Below, in pieces: positions 8,855 through 17,678 of a DNA stretch of 64,000 nt (positions are counted from its first letter, which is position 1; each line of letters begins with the position of its first letter). The stretch is from the NCBI RefSeq assembly GCF_004745865.1, contig NZ_SRKZ01000008.1, positions 142,660 to 206,659 of the forward strand, read 5' to 3'. Under the pieces are notes generated by a model. It made no database searches and was not told the origin of the DNA. It saw only the letters and a program-made list of their open reading frames with translations. A program made the position numbers and the translations under genes. Source of the DNA: Hymenobacter wooponensis. Its GTDB lineage: Bacteria > Bacteroidota > Bacteroidia > Cytophagales > Hymenobacteraceae.

Positions 8855-8885
8855 AAAAGCCCCGGCCTGCTAGTCGGGGCTTTTT
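8855..8885 (+). terminator. Intrinsic terminator of the lipoprotein gene
   Basis: Arms AAAAGCCCCG (8855-8864) and CGGGGCTTTT (8875-8884) with a 10-nt loop, followed by a T. The A-run on the left means it can act in both directions. Confidence 0.85.
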
Positions 8886-9350
8886 GCTCCTAGTGAGTCA
8901 GCGTTTTTTGTGAGTATAAATGTATATCCGAAGATATGCGGCGGGTTCAGGCGCTAGCCAGCACCCGAGGCGATCTACGAATGATCCAGGAGCTGAGGGA
9001 GCAAGCCTAAGCCGCCAGCTGCTGCCCCACACCATATTCTCGGCGCAGTTTACGGCATCAACAAGCTGTAAATGAACTACTTACACGCCATGCATCGTTA
9101 ACGGGGCAAGGAGTTATAGTATGGTAAGGCGGATTCCCGTAGGAGGGGCCCCGGTTTACCTTTTCATGAAATCACTGCCCGGGATGGGTGTTGCTGCGCT
9201 CCGTATGGGCATCCTTGCCCCAAGCTTGCCCGTGGGAATGGTTAGCGTAGGGGGCGACGCCAGCGGGAGGCGTCGCCCCTCGTCTATTAAGGCCCGTAGC
9301 TGTCCTGCCTGAGTGGCCAGCCTGCATACCACGCGAACGCCAGCCGGTCG
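8886..9350. other. Gene-poor stretch with one hairpin
   Basis: No gene recognised. A perfect 11-bp hairpin (9251-9261 with 9269-9279, 7-nt loop) is present. A short open frame at 8935-9010 encodes about 24 residues (MRRVQALASTRGDLRM and on), possibly the tail of a lost gene. Confidence 0.5.
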
Positions 9351-9643
9351 TACGTTAAACTGGGCCAGCTGATTAGCCGTTGGGCTACCCCTACCCTGGA
9401 TGCTGCGCAGCCCCACCCCGACACCGTCTTCGTCAGCTTCACGGTGGGCCCCTCCGGCGGCGTGCTTCAAGGGCAAATTCAACACTAAGCCACTTCCGCC
9501 AGCGCTGCTACCCCTAATCAGGCGGAAGATGCCGTGCTGTGGGCCGTAAAAGACCTGCCTCGGCTGCACCCCGGCCGCATCAACGGAAAGCCCGTGGCGG
9601 TGCGGTGCGCATTCACGTGGCCGTGCCAGTAACCCGGCCATAG
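9351..9643 (+). pseudogene. TonB-family energy-transducer C-terminal domain, decayed
   Basis: The frame reads YVKLGQLISRWATPTLDAAQ, then DTVFVSFTVGPSGGV, a stop at about 9487, then QAEDAVLWAVKDLPRLHPGR and INGKPVAVR; a two-base shift restores a typical TonB_C ending (IHVAVPVTRP) with stop at 9641-9643. The pattern of pairing 'FTVGPSG' with a 'lpg-w-pG--nG-pV' segment is characteristic of the TonB C-terminal domain. One in-frame stop, one frameshift and no N-terminal anchor show it is dead. Confidence 0.75.
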
Positions 9644-9721
9644 TAACGCCCCGAAGCCGCCCCAGCCGTTGCTCCCGCGGCGCCGGACAGGGAGGCTGGT
9701 GTATACCTCTCCAAGGTAGCC

Positions 9722-11596
9722 CTACTGGACGAGCAGCTCCGCCGGTGGACTTTTCCGGCCATTCGGCGCGATTGTGACGGCGCGCACCGTGAGCTGGCGG
9801 CCCTGGGGCACGTCGAAAGGCTTGGTGTACAGCTCCGTAGTTTCGTCGGGCAGCTTGCCATCCAGGGTGTACCGGATCTGGGCGCCCGGCACCAGGGAGC
9901 GCAGGGTAAACTGGGCCTTGCCGCCCTGCGCCACTAGGTTGGCGCTGTCCAGGCCCAGCGGCTCGGGAACTCGGTAGTTGACCTTTTTAGCATCCAGACG
10001 GGCAAAGTGCTGGCTCATGCGGGGCAGGAATGCGGCGTAGCTTTTGCGGGCGGCGGGGGTCCAGGCTACCTCCGAAACCGCCAGCAGCCGCGGGAAGAGC
10101 ATGTATTCCACCTTCTGCGGGGTGGTGATGTACTCGGTCCACATGTTGGCCTGGGGGCCGAGAATGTGCTTCTGCTCGTCCGGCGTCAGCTCCTTGGGCA
10201 GGGGGTTGTAGTTGTAGATTCTGTCCAGGGGCAGGTAGCCACCAATCATTAGGGGCTCAAAGGGGCTGTGGGGCCGGGGGTTCTGGCCGTAGTCAATGTA
10301 CATGTTCGTGGTGGGGGTCATCACCACATCGTGGCCGGCCCGGGCCGCCTCAATGCCCCCCTTCTCGCCCCGCCAGCTCATCACGGCCGCACTCGTCGGA
10401 ATGCCGCCCTCCAGAATTTCGTCCCAGCCGATCAGCTTTTTCCCCTTGCTGGCCAGAAACTGCTCGATGCGGCGGTTAAACCAGCCCTGCACTTTCTCCA
10501 CGTCCGTGATGCCCTCGCGCCGCATAATGTCCTGCACCGCCGCGCTCTCCTTCCACCGGGTCTTAGGGGCTTCGTCCCCGCCGATATGGACGTAGGGCCC
10601 GGGAAACAGGGCGCTGACCTCGGTTAGCACGTCCTCAAAAAAGCGGAAGGTAGGCTCCGTGGGGCACACAATGTCCTCGTTCACGCCCCACATGGTCCAG
10701 GTTTCGTAGGGGCCGGGCTTGCAGGCCAGCTCGGGGTAGGCGGCCAGAATAGCCACCGAGTGGCCCGGCATTTCAATTTCCGGCACCACCGTAATGTAGC
10801 GCTGCTGGGCGTAGGCCACCACCTCCCGGATCTGCGCCTGGGTGTAGAAGCCCCCGTACGGAGTGGCGTCGTACTTGAAATCCTCGGGCTTTTTGAACGT
10901 CTGCTGGGCGCCGATCAGAGTTTCCTTGCGGAAGGCGCTTACCTGCGTGAGCTTGGGGTACTTTTTGATTTCAATGCGCCACCCCTGATCGTCGGTGAGG
11001 TGCCAGTGAAAGGTATTCAGCTTGTAAGCGGCCAGCAAGTCAAGGTAGCGCTTCAGGAACTCCACGGGAAAGAAGTGGCGGCACACGTCCAGCATGGCCC
11101 CCCGCCAGCGAAAGGCCGGCTCGTCGGCAATGCGCACGTAGGGCACGCGCGCGGTGGCCGCGGGCCGCGGGGGCAGCAGCTGCAGCAGGGTCTGGGCTCC
11201 GTAGAACAGACCGGCCCCACCCGGGGCCGTAATCCCGATGCCGTCCGGCCCCACGGCTACCTGGTAGCCCTCCGGGGTGGGGGCTACCCGGGCCGTTACC
11301 AGCCTGATCTGCGCGCCTTGGCGGTTGGTCGTCAGGGTAGCGGTTTTACCCAGCGCCGCCAGAAAGCCCTGCAGCAGGCCCGCGACGTTGCGCTCATCGG
11401 CGCTGACGGCGTAGATGTTGATTTTCTGGGGCAGGGCGTAGGTCCCGGCCGACATCTTCACTTCGCGGGGCAGGGGAATCAGGCCCAATTGCTGGGCGGG
11501 CGTCTCCGCCAGCTGGGCCGCGGCCGACTGCCCGAGCAACAGCAGGGCCGATAATAGAAGGAAAACACGAGCAGAAAGAGCGAAGTTGAAGGGCAT
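9722..11596 (-). CDS. Beta-N-acetylhexosaminidase, GH20
   Basis: About 624 residues from the ATG of MPFNFALSARVFLLL, which gives a clean signal peptide ending QSAAAQ. Domains: GH20b-like N-domain (about 35-150), GH20 TIM barrel (about 155-500) with the catalytic Asp-Glu pair in HIGGDEAPKTRW (D341/E342), substrate tryptophans (FHWHLTDDQGW, TEY at about 510), and a C-terminal CHB_HEX_C domain (RYTLDGKLPDETTELYTKPF). It removes terminal beta-linked GlcNAc (or GalNAc) from oligosaccharides in the periplasm or on the surface. It is the last gene of the chitin/GlcNAc locus on this strand, 239 bp after susD. Confidence 0.95.
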   Translation of the reverse strand: MPFNFALSARVFLLLSALLLLGQSAAAQLAETPAQQLGLIPLPREVKMSAGTYALPQKINIYAVSADERNVAGLLQGFLAALGKTATLTTNRQGAQIRLVTARVAPTPEGYQVAVGPDGIGITAPGGAGLFYGAQTLLQLLPPRPAATARVPYVRIADEPAFRWRGAMLDVCRHFFPVEFLKRYLDLLAAYKLNTFHWHLTDDQGWRIEIKKYPKLTQVSAFRKETLIGAQQTFKKPEDFKYDATPYGGFYTQAQIREVVAYAQQRYITVVPEIEMPGHSVAILAAYPELACKPGPYETWTMWGVNEDIVCPTEPTFRFFEDVLTEVSALFPGPYVHIGGDEAPKTRWKESAAVQDIMRREGITDVEKVQGWFNRRIEQFLASKGKKLIGWDEILEGGIPTSAAVMSWRGEKGGIEAARAGHDVVMTPTTNMYIDYGQNPRPHSPFEPLMIGGYLPLDRIYNYNPLPKELTPDEQKHILGPQANMWTEYITTPQKVEYMLFPRLLAVSEVAWTPAARKSYAAFLPRMSQHFARLDAKKVNYRVPEPLGLDSANLVAQGGKAQFTLRSLVPGAQIRYTLDGKLPDETTELYTKPFDVPQGRQLTVRAVTIAPNGRKSPPAELLVQ

Positions 11597-11835
11597 GAAT
11601 AGTTCTAGTAGGAAAAGAAAAACCGCATGTGAATCTACAGCACGTCCTGCTGCGCCCCGCAATGTAGCCTTACTCCCTTCCCAATTCAGGGGATGCGCAG
11701 AAGTAAGGCGGCAGTGCCGGGGCGCAGCAGGACCCTTTTAGTTGTAGGCATTTAGCATTGACCCTCGAATGCAGGCTTCATGCACTCGTTCCACTGGCCT
11801 AACGCCCGGCGGGAGCTGAACTTTACGTGAGAAGC

Positions 11836-13410
11836 TTATTTGTCCCACCACACGCGGCCGGTGAGGTTGTCGCCCCCGGGGACGGCGCCACTGGCGGCCC
11901 GGTAGTTGTCGGGGTTGCTGGTGATTTCCGACGTGGGGTAGGGAAACCGGCGCGGAATCTGGCCGTTGGTGGCATTGTTGGGATACATCACCGGGGCCAG
12001 GTTCGGGAAGCCCGTCCGGCGCCAGTTCGACCACGATTCGTAGAAGTCCAGCATGGTGTTGGTCAACACCCAGTACTGAGTATTGATCTGCTCCAGGCCC
12101 CGGCTGGCATTGTAGGGGTTCGCGGCGACGTAGGCGCTGGCTTCCGCCGGCGTAATGGTCAGCGCCGGGTCATACTGGCCTAGGTAGGTCATAGCGGCCG
12201 TCACGCCGTTGGTGTAGTGCTGGGTGGCGCTGCCCAGGCCCCAGCGCTGGGCGGCTTCGGCCAGCAGCAGCTCGGTCTCGGCGTAAGTCATCACGAAGGT
12301 GGGGCCGTTGCGCTTGATCATGCCCGGGCTGGGCGACGAGTAATCCGGAAAGGCGGTATAGTTCGGCTCAGTTGACACGTCGTAGGCCGGCCGGCCGCTC
12401 AGGTCCCGGCCGTTGGGCAAGCCCTTTTGCACGGCGGGCGCCGTCAGGGGAGCCGCGTTCTGGGTTTTGCTGGTGGGCGTCAGGTAGAGCTGGGTCACGG
12501 CTATTTTCGCCAGCCGCGGGTCGTTGTTGTTTTTCAGGTAGTCAATGAAGGTCTTCGACCACTTCACGTAATAGTGCTCCTGGCCCCCGTCGCCGAGCAG
12601 CACCTGGCTGTTGCGGTTCTGGGTGGCGCGGCCCCCGGCAATGTCGTGCGGAACGAGGGCATTGTCCTGGTTGCTCTGCAGGGTTTTGCCCTGCACCTGC
12701 GTGGCATACGTGCGGGCAGTGGCTTCATTGACCTTGGTCAGGCGCATGGCCAGGCGCAGCAGCACGGAGTTGCCCAGGCGCTGCCACTGCGCAATGTTGC
12801 CTTTGTAGAATACGTCCCCCACCGGCGCGTCGGCGGCCGGGTCGAGGGCCGCGGTGGCCTCACTTACTTCCTTGAGCAAGTCGGCGTAAATGGCTTCCTG
12901 CTTGTCGTACTGGGGCGTGATGATGTTCTGGTAGTAGCCCTGGCCCGCCTGCGAGTAGGGCACATCCCCGTAGAGGTCGGTGAGGCGCTCCATCACCAGC
13001 ACGCGCATAATGCGGGCTATCTGGTGCAGGTTTTTGTAGGCGTCCTTCCCCTGGGTGGAGGCCACCAGGTCGGTGACGGGCTTTACCTGCTCGCTGTAGC
13101 TTTTTTCCCAGTAGGCGGCCGTGTAGCCCTCGTTGAGCAGGTACTTGTCGCCGCCCCAGTAGCTGACTACCGTGGCGAGGCCCTGCATCATGGTGCCGCA
13201 GTAAATGAGGTTGCCGCGCCACGTTTCATAGGCAAAGTCGGTGCTGCCGGTGTACGTGAGCTGGGTTTGGGTCAGCACGTAGTTGGGGTTGAACGAGGCC
13301 TGACTGTAGGTCGTGGGGTTGGTGTTGATGTCCTCGAAGTTGTCGGTGCAGCCGCCGGCCAGCAGCAGGGCGCCCACCAGCACGGCGGGTTTGGAGAGTA
13401 TATTTTTCAT
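11836..13410 (-). CDS. SusD/RagB-family glycan-binding outer-membrane lipoprotein
   Basis: 524 residues with a lipoprotein signal (ALLLAGGC, Cys at about 21) followed by the typical N-terminus TDNFEDINTNPTTYSQASFN of the SusD-like 2 group. The helical TPR-like body includes MVMERLTDLYGDVPYSQAG and ALDPAADAPVGDVFYKGNIA, hallmarks of the family, and the C-terminal DFYESWSNWRRTGFP segment. It sits on the cell surface as the lid of the SusC barrel and captures oligosaccharides. It starts 33 bp downstream of susC and shares its operon. Chitin-type substrate is inferred from the GH18, GH20 and NagB neighbours. Confidence 0.95.
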   Translation of the reverse strand: MKNILSKPAVLVGALLLAGGCTDNFEDINTNPTTYSQASFNPNYVLTQTQLTYTGSTDFAYETWRGNLIYCGTMMQGLATVVSYWGGDKYLLNEGYTAAYWEKSYSEQVKPVTDLVASTQGKDAYKNLHQIARIMRVLVMERLTDLYGDVPYSQAGQGYYQNIITPQYDKQEAIYADLLKEVSEATAALDPAADAPVGDVFYKGNIAQWQRLGNSVLLRLAMRLTKVNEATARTYATQVQGKTLQSNQDNALVPHDIAGGRATQNRNSQVLLGDGGQEHYYVKWSKTFIDYLKNNNDPRLAKIAVTQLYLTPTSKTQNAAPLTAPAVQKGLPNGRDLSGRPAYDVSTEPNYTAFPDYSSPSPGMIKRNGPTFVMTYAETELLLAEAAQRWGLGSATQHYTNGVTAAMTYLGQYDPALTITPAEASAYVAANPYNASRGLEQINTQYWVLTNTMLDFYESWSNWRRTGFPNLAPVMYPNNATNGQIPRRFPYPTSEITSNPDNYRAASGAVPGGDNLTGRVWWDK

Positions 13411-13443
13411 GGAGCTTTACGGTAGGATGGAGGGCAAAGGACC

Positions 13444-16400
13444 CTAGAACTTCGCGCTTAGGTTGAGGCCGTAGGTCCGGAACGGCGGCACGCCGCCCAG
13501 CTCCAGGCCCTGGGAGAAGGCGTTGTAGCTGCCCTCGGGGTCAATGTTGTCGGCCAGGCGCCGGATGAAAAACAGGTTCCGGGCCACCAGGCTCAGGCTC
13601 AGGCGCTGAATCTTGCCCCCCAGCAGCGGGCTGCCAAAGGCGTAGCCCAGCGTCACCTGCCGCAGCTTGATAAAGCCGGCGTCCTGCACGAACTGGCTGG
13701 AGACGTTGTTGGCCAGGGTGCTGTAGTAGGTGGCGGCATCCAGGTTGCTCGGCCCGAAGGTCCCTTCCCGGTTTGCCAGGGTTTGCTTGTGCAGCCCGAA
13801 GATGGTGCCGTAGTAATCCGTGGCCGAGAAAATCTTGGCCCCAAACTTCCCGTCAATCAGCACGCCCAGGTTCAGGCGCTTGTAGGTGAAATCATTGCTC
13901 CAGCCCCCAGTCCAGGGGTGAAAGGCGGTGCCGAAGGAAGTCAGCTCGCCGCGGGCCGGCACCCCGTTGGGGGTCAGCACCACGTTGCCCTCCCCGTCGC
14001 GCTGGTAGTCGTAGGCCAGGATCTGCCCGAACGGCTTGCCCACCAGCTGCCCCACGAAGCCCACGCCTGAGCGCGAGGTAGCGTACACCGACTGCTGCTG
14101 GCCGGCCGCCAGCGAAATCACGGTGCTCTTGTTGTAGGCGGCGTTGAAGGAGGAGGTCCAGGTAAAGTTGGTGGTGCGCAGGGGCACCACGGTCAGCAGC
14201 ATTTCCACGCCCTTGTTTTCCAGCTCGCCCGCGTTGAGCACGGCCCCCGAGTACCCCGACGTGATCGAGGCCGGCGTGTTCACAATCTCCTTCGATGACT
14301 TCTTCTTGTAGAAGGTAAGATCCAGCCGCAGGCGGTTTTGCAGGGCGGCCAGCTCCGTCCCAACTTCCACCTCCGTGGCCTGCGAGGCCACGAGTCGGCT
14401 ATTAGGAATATTGGGGTCCGAGGGGCCCCCGAAGGGGAAGCCGGCCAGCGGAATCGAAGACAGGGAATAATTCAGCTGGGTGCGGTACGGGTCCGTGGCC
14501 TGCCCCACTCGCGAGTAGCCCGCCCGCACCTTGCCGAAGGACAGAAAGTCGGGCTTCCACAGCTCCGTAAACACGAAGGAGCCGCTGACGCCGGGGTAGG
14601 TGGTGCTGAGGTCATTGTCGAGGCCCGGCGTGGCCAGCGTGGAAAACCAGTCGCGGCGCACGGTAGCGGTCAGGAACAGGTACTCCTTGTAGGCCAGGTC
14701 CAGGGAGCCGTACACCGACTGCACCTCCAAGTCGCTGAACAGGGGCGCCACGGTCCGGGTGCGGGTGTTGCCCAGGGCATTGATGCCGAACACGGCAAAG
14801 TCGTCGCCCGAATTGCGGAAGCCCTCCAGCTTGGTGCGGCGGTAGCTGGTTCCCAGGTTCGGGGTGAAGCTGAACGCTTCGCCGACGGTAAACGTCTTGC
14901 CGGCCAGCAGGTCGGCGTTGAGGTCGGTGAACTGGGAGGTTATTTCCGTGATGCTGCCCGTGGGCCGGTAGGCCGTGCCCGAGGGCGTCACGTTGGTGAT
15001 ACGGTCGTTGTAAGCATCGCGCCCCGCCCGGCCCTGCAGAAACAGGCCGTTGTCGAGGGTGTAGCGCGCCGACACCGAGGAAATCAGCCGCTCCCGCCGG
15101 GTGTCATTGGCAAACTGATAGGCCGCAAAGTAGGGGTTGGTGTTGAAGGGGTTGCCCGTGTTGAAGGTCAATTCATTGCGGTCGGCCCCGGTACCGTTGC
15201 CGTTAGGCCCCTTTAGGGTGCGCACATCCAGGCTGGTGGGCAGAAAGGTGACGTTGAAGTTGGCGTTGCCGGCCCCGTCGGACAGGATGGGCCGGTTCTT
15301 GGCCTGCTCCAGAATGTAGTTGGCCCGTGCGTCGATGGTCAGGCGCTTGAAGGGGTCAAACGTGCCCACGAAATTGAACGTCTGGCGGTCGAGGCGGGAG
15401 TTGGGCACCACCGACTTGTTGTCCAGGTTGCTGGCCGACAGGCGCACGGAGCCGCCCGTGAAGCTCTTGTTGAAGGCCAGCGTGTTGGTAAAGCTGCTGC
15501 CGGTGCGGTAGAAGTTGGCCGTATTATCTTTTTGCGCCACGTAGGGCCGCGACGTGCCGTCGAACTGCACCACCTGCGAGCCGTCGAGGCGGGCGCCCCA
15601 GCTGGAGTTGCCCGCCTGCGCCGCCACGGTGGCCGAGGTGGGCTTGAGGTTGTTGGCGCCCTGCCCGTACTCGTACTGCCAGTCGGTGAGGGTAAACACC
15701 TGCTGGGCCACGTAGTTGCTGTTGAACTCCACGCCGTCGTTGCCCTTGGCGCTCTTGGTCGTGATCAGAATTACCCCGGCCTTGGCCCGGTAGCCGTACA
15801 GAGCCGAGGCCGCCGCCCCTTTGAGCACCGAAATGCTCTCAATGTCGTCGGGGTTGAGGTTGGAAATAGGGTCGCCGAAGTCGGGGGCGTTGTCGTACTG
15901 GCCGCCGCTGTTGCCGATGGTGGCCCCTGCCCCGCCGCTGGGCTGGCTTTCCACGGGCACCCCGTTGATAACGTAGAGCGGCTGGTTGGTCTGGTTCAGG
16001 CTGGAGGCGCCCCGAATGATGACGTTACTGGAAGAGCCCGGCCCCCCCGAGGTAGAGTTGACGTTCAGGCCGGCTACTTTGCCCACCAGGGAGTTGGCCA
16101 CGTTCGTTTCCCGGGCCTGGGTCAGCGACTCCCCTTGGATTTCCGTCACGGAGTAGCCCAGGGCCTTGCGCTCCCGGGCTACCCCCAGGGCCGTGACGAC
16201 CACCTCGTTCAAGCTCTGGGCGCTCTCCCGCAGGGTCACGTTGATGACGCGCTGGCCGGCCACGTTAATCGTTTGCGGATCGTAGCCGATGGAGGAAAAC
16301 ACCAGCGAGGCCGACTCCGCCACCTCCAGCGAAAACCGGCCGTCCGCGTCGGTGCTGATTCCCTGCTGGGTGCCCTGGGCCAGCACCGTAACGCCGGGCA

Positions 16401-16512
16401 GGGGCTGCCCTTTGCCGTCGGTCACGCGGCCGGTTACGGGAGCTGTTTGGGCCTGGGCCCAGCTTGCGGCGCTGAGTACACAGAAAAAGGTAAGCCTAGT
16501 AAATCTTTTCAT
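13444..16512 (-). CDS. SusC/RagA-family TonB-linked outer-membrane transporter
   Basis: About 1022 residues from the ATG of MKRFTRLTFFCVLS, giving a signal peptide ending WAQAQ. A carboxypeptidase-like regulatory domain follows (VTGRVTDGKGQPLPGVTVLA), then the SusC signature plug (LNEVVVTALGVARERKALGY, VIIRGASSLNQTNQPLYVI) and a 22-strand barrel ending in PFRTYGLNLSAKF with the C-terminal aromatic needed for insertion. It imports glycan fragments with TonB energy. First of the SusCD pair, 140 bp downstream of the GH18 gene. Family usual length is about 1000 residues, so it is complete. Confidence 0.96.
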   Translation of the reverse strand: MKRFTRLTFFCVLSAASWAQAQTAPVTGRVTDGKGQPLPGVTVLAQGTQQGISTDADGRFSLEVAESASLVFSSIGYDPQTINVAGQRVINVTLRESAQSLNEVVVTALGVARERKALGYSVTEIQGESLTQARETNVANSLVGKVAGLNVNSTSGGPGSSSNVIIRGASSLNQTNQPLYVINGVPVESQPSGGAGATIGNSGGQYDNAPDFGDPISNLNPDDIESISVLKGAAASALYGYRAKAGVILITTKSAKGNDGVEFNSNYVAQQVFTLTDWQYEYGQGANNLKPTSATVAAQAGNSSWGARLDGSQVVQFDGTSRPYVAQKDNTANFYRTGSSFTNTLAFNKSFTGGSVRLSASNLDNKSVVPNSRLDRQTFNFVGTFDPFKRLTIDARANYILEQAKNRPILSDGAGNANFNVTFLPTSLDVRTLKGPNGNGTGADRNELTFNTGNPFNTNPYFAAYQFANDTRRERLISSVSARYTLDNGLFLQGRAGRDAYNDRITNVTPSGTAYRPTGSITEITSQFTDLNADLLAGKTFTVGEAFSFTPNLGTSYRRTKLEGFRNSGDDFAVFGINALGNTRTRTVAPLFSDLEVQSVYGSLDLAYKEYLFLTATVRRDWFSTLATPGLDNDLSTTYPGVSGSFVFTELWKPDFLSFGKVRAGYSRVGQATDPYRTQLNYSLSSIPLAGFPFGGPSDPNIPNSRLVASQATEVEVGTELAALQNRLRLDLTFYKKKSSKEIVNTPASITSGYSGAVLNAGELENKGVEMLLTVVPLRTTNFTWTSSFNAAYNKSTVISLAAGQQQSVYATSRSGVGFVGQLVGKPFGQILAYDYQRDGEGNVVLTPNGVPARGELTSFGTAFHPWTGGWSNDFTYKRLNLGVLIDGKFGAKIFSATDYYGTIFGLHKQTLANREGTFGPSNLDAATYYSTLANNVSSQFVQDAGFIKLRQVTLGYAFGSPLLGGKIQRLSLSLVARNLFFIRRLADNIDPEGSYNAFSQGLELGGVPPFRTYGLNLSAKF

Positions 16513-16652
16513 AAACGTCGAATGAGATGTTTGGTGAGAAAAGCAGTAAGGCAATAGCCGCCCGATCGGCGACTTTCAACGGGCCTTACGGCCGGTGGCT
16601 CAGCAGGTAATGCGGCCCAGCTAGCCAGGGTGAGCAGGTAGAAATTGGGGCG

Positions 16653-17588
16653 CTACCGGGGGGCGGCCGGGGGGCGACTACGCTTGGCCCGCACCTGGCT
16701 AATAGCTTTAAGCAATGAATTTGAGCCCGTCGCGTCCTGGGTTAGCTCCCAGATCATGACGCCGCTGGCCTGGTCGGCGGCCAGGGCAACTTTGCGCTCA
16801 ATAGTAGCTCGCCCGTTGTAACCCACGCCGTGGTGCAAATCGGCTTTGGGACTAGCCCCCTGGCCTAGCAGAACACTGTAGGCCACCCCACCGGGCTGGC
16901 CGTAAAACGGCAGCCCCAGCACGGCCTTGCTGGCCGGCAGCCCCAGATTCTGCCAGTAGGCCAGGGTCTGCTCGGCGGCCGCGTAGGTGGCGTGCGCCGG
17001 GGCGGGGTCGTCGTAGGCCATAATATTGAGGAAGTCGACCGCCTCAAACACGCTGGGCTGAATGCCGGGCCCGGCCCAGGTGCCGCCGGCCACGGCCGCC
17101 GTTAGCAGCTTGCCCTGGGGGTGGAGCAGCGCGGCCAGCTGCTGCATCAGCCGCGCGTAGCCCGCCGCGGACTTGGCATCGGGGTGTTCCCAGTCCATGT
17201 CTACTCCATCAAGCTGATAGTCGGCCGCCAAACGCACCAGGTTGTCCGCCAAGGCTTCGGTGTAGGCCGCGCTGCTCCCAATGGCGTCAAAGGCGCTGTG
17301 GTCTCCATCGTGCCAGCCGCCCACTGAAATCAACACTTTCACTCCATTGGCGTGGGCCGTGGAAACCAGGCTTTGCAGCTTCTGCGGGTTCCGCACTGGC
17401 TCTAGGCCCCCCGTGGGAGTAGGCTGCACAAAGGCGTAGTTCACGTGGGTGAGCTGGCGCAGCTGGTCGGGCCGGACCTCCCCGCGCCAGGAGGGCACGT
17501 AGCCCACCACCCGGAACTGGGCGCGGGCCGCCCCGGGCCCCAGGAGCAGGGCTACCACTACGCAGCGCAGGTAACAGGTTACTTTCAT
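16653..17588 (-). CDS. Chitinase-like glycoside hydrolase, GH18
   Basis: 311 residues with a signal peptide (ALLLGPGAARAQ). The GH18 barrel begins FRVVGYVPSW; the catalytic DxxDxDxE motif is DGVDMDWE with the acid at E134, and the strand-3 motif KVLISVGGW is present. The C-terminal region keeps IMAYDDP and GVMIWELTQDA, the expected substrate tyrosine and tryptophan strands. It is single-domain without a chitin-binding module, so it probably acts on soluble chito-oligosaccharides or N-glycan cores rather than crystalline chitin. It lies between nagB and susC on the same strand. Confidence 0.93.
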   Translation of the reverse strand: MKVTCYLRCVVVALLLGPGAARAQFRVVGYVPSWRGEVRPDQLRQLTHVNYAFVQPTPTGGLEPVRNPQKLQSLVSTAHANGVKVLISVGGWHDGDHSAFDAIGSSAAYTEALADNLVRLAADYQLDGVDMDWEHPDAKSAAGYARLMQQLAALLHPQGKLLTAAVAGGTWAGPGIQPSVFEAVDFLNIMAYDDPAPAHATYAAAEQTLAYWQNLGLPASKAVLGLPFYGQPGGVAYSVLLGQGASPKADLHHGVGYNGRATIERKVALAADQASGVMIWELTQDATGSNSLLKAISQVRAKRSRPPAAPR

Positions 17589-17678
17589 AGGCTTGCCAAT
17601 TGCTTACCGGAGAAATACCAACTAAAGTCACGCGTACCCGGGCCCGCGGAGCTAACTGGCCCGGGGGCGAAGGCCGGG

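Noticed and set aside
12427..13425. 332-codon plus-strand open frame opposite susD
   Set aside because: Shadow of the minus-strand SusD gene; product is Val/Gly/Arg-rich without motifs.
15532..16557. 341-codon plus-strand open frame opposite susC
   Set aside because: Antisense shadow of the SusC gene caused by high GC at third positions; no domain.
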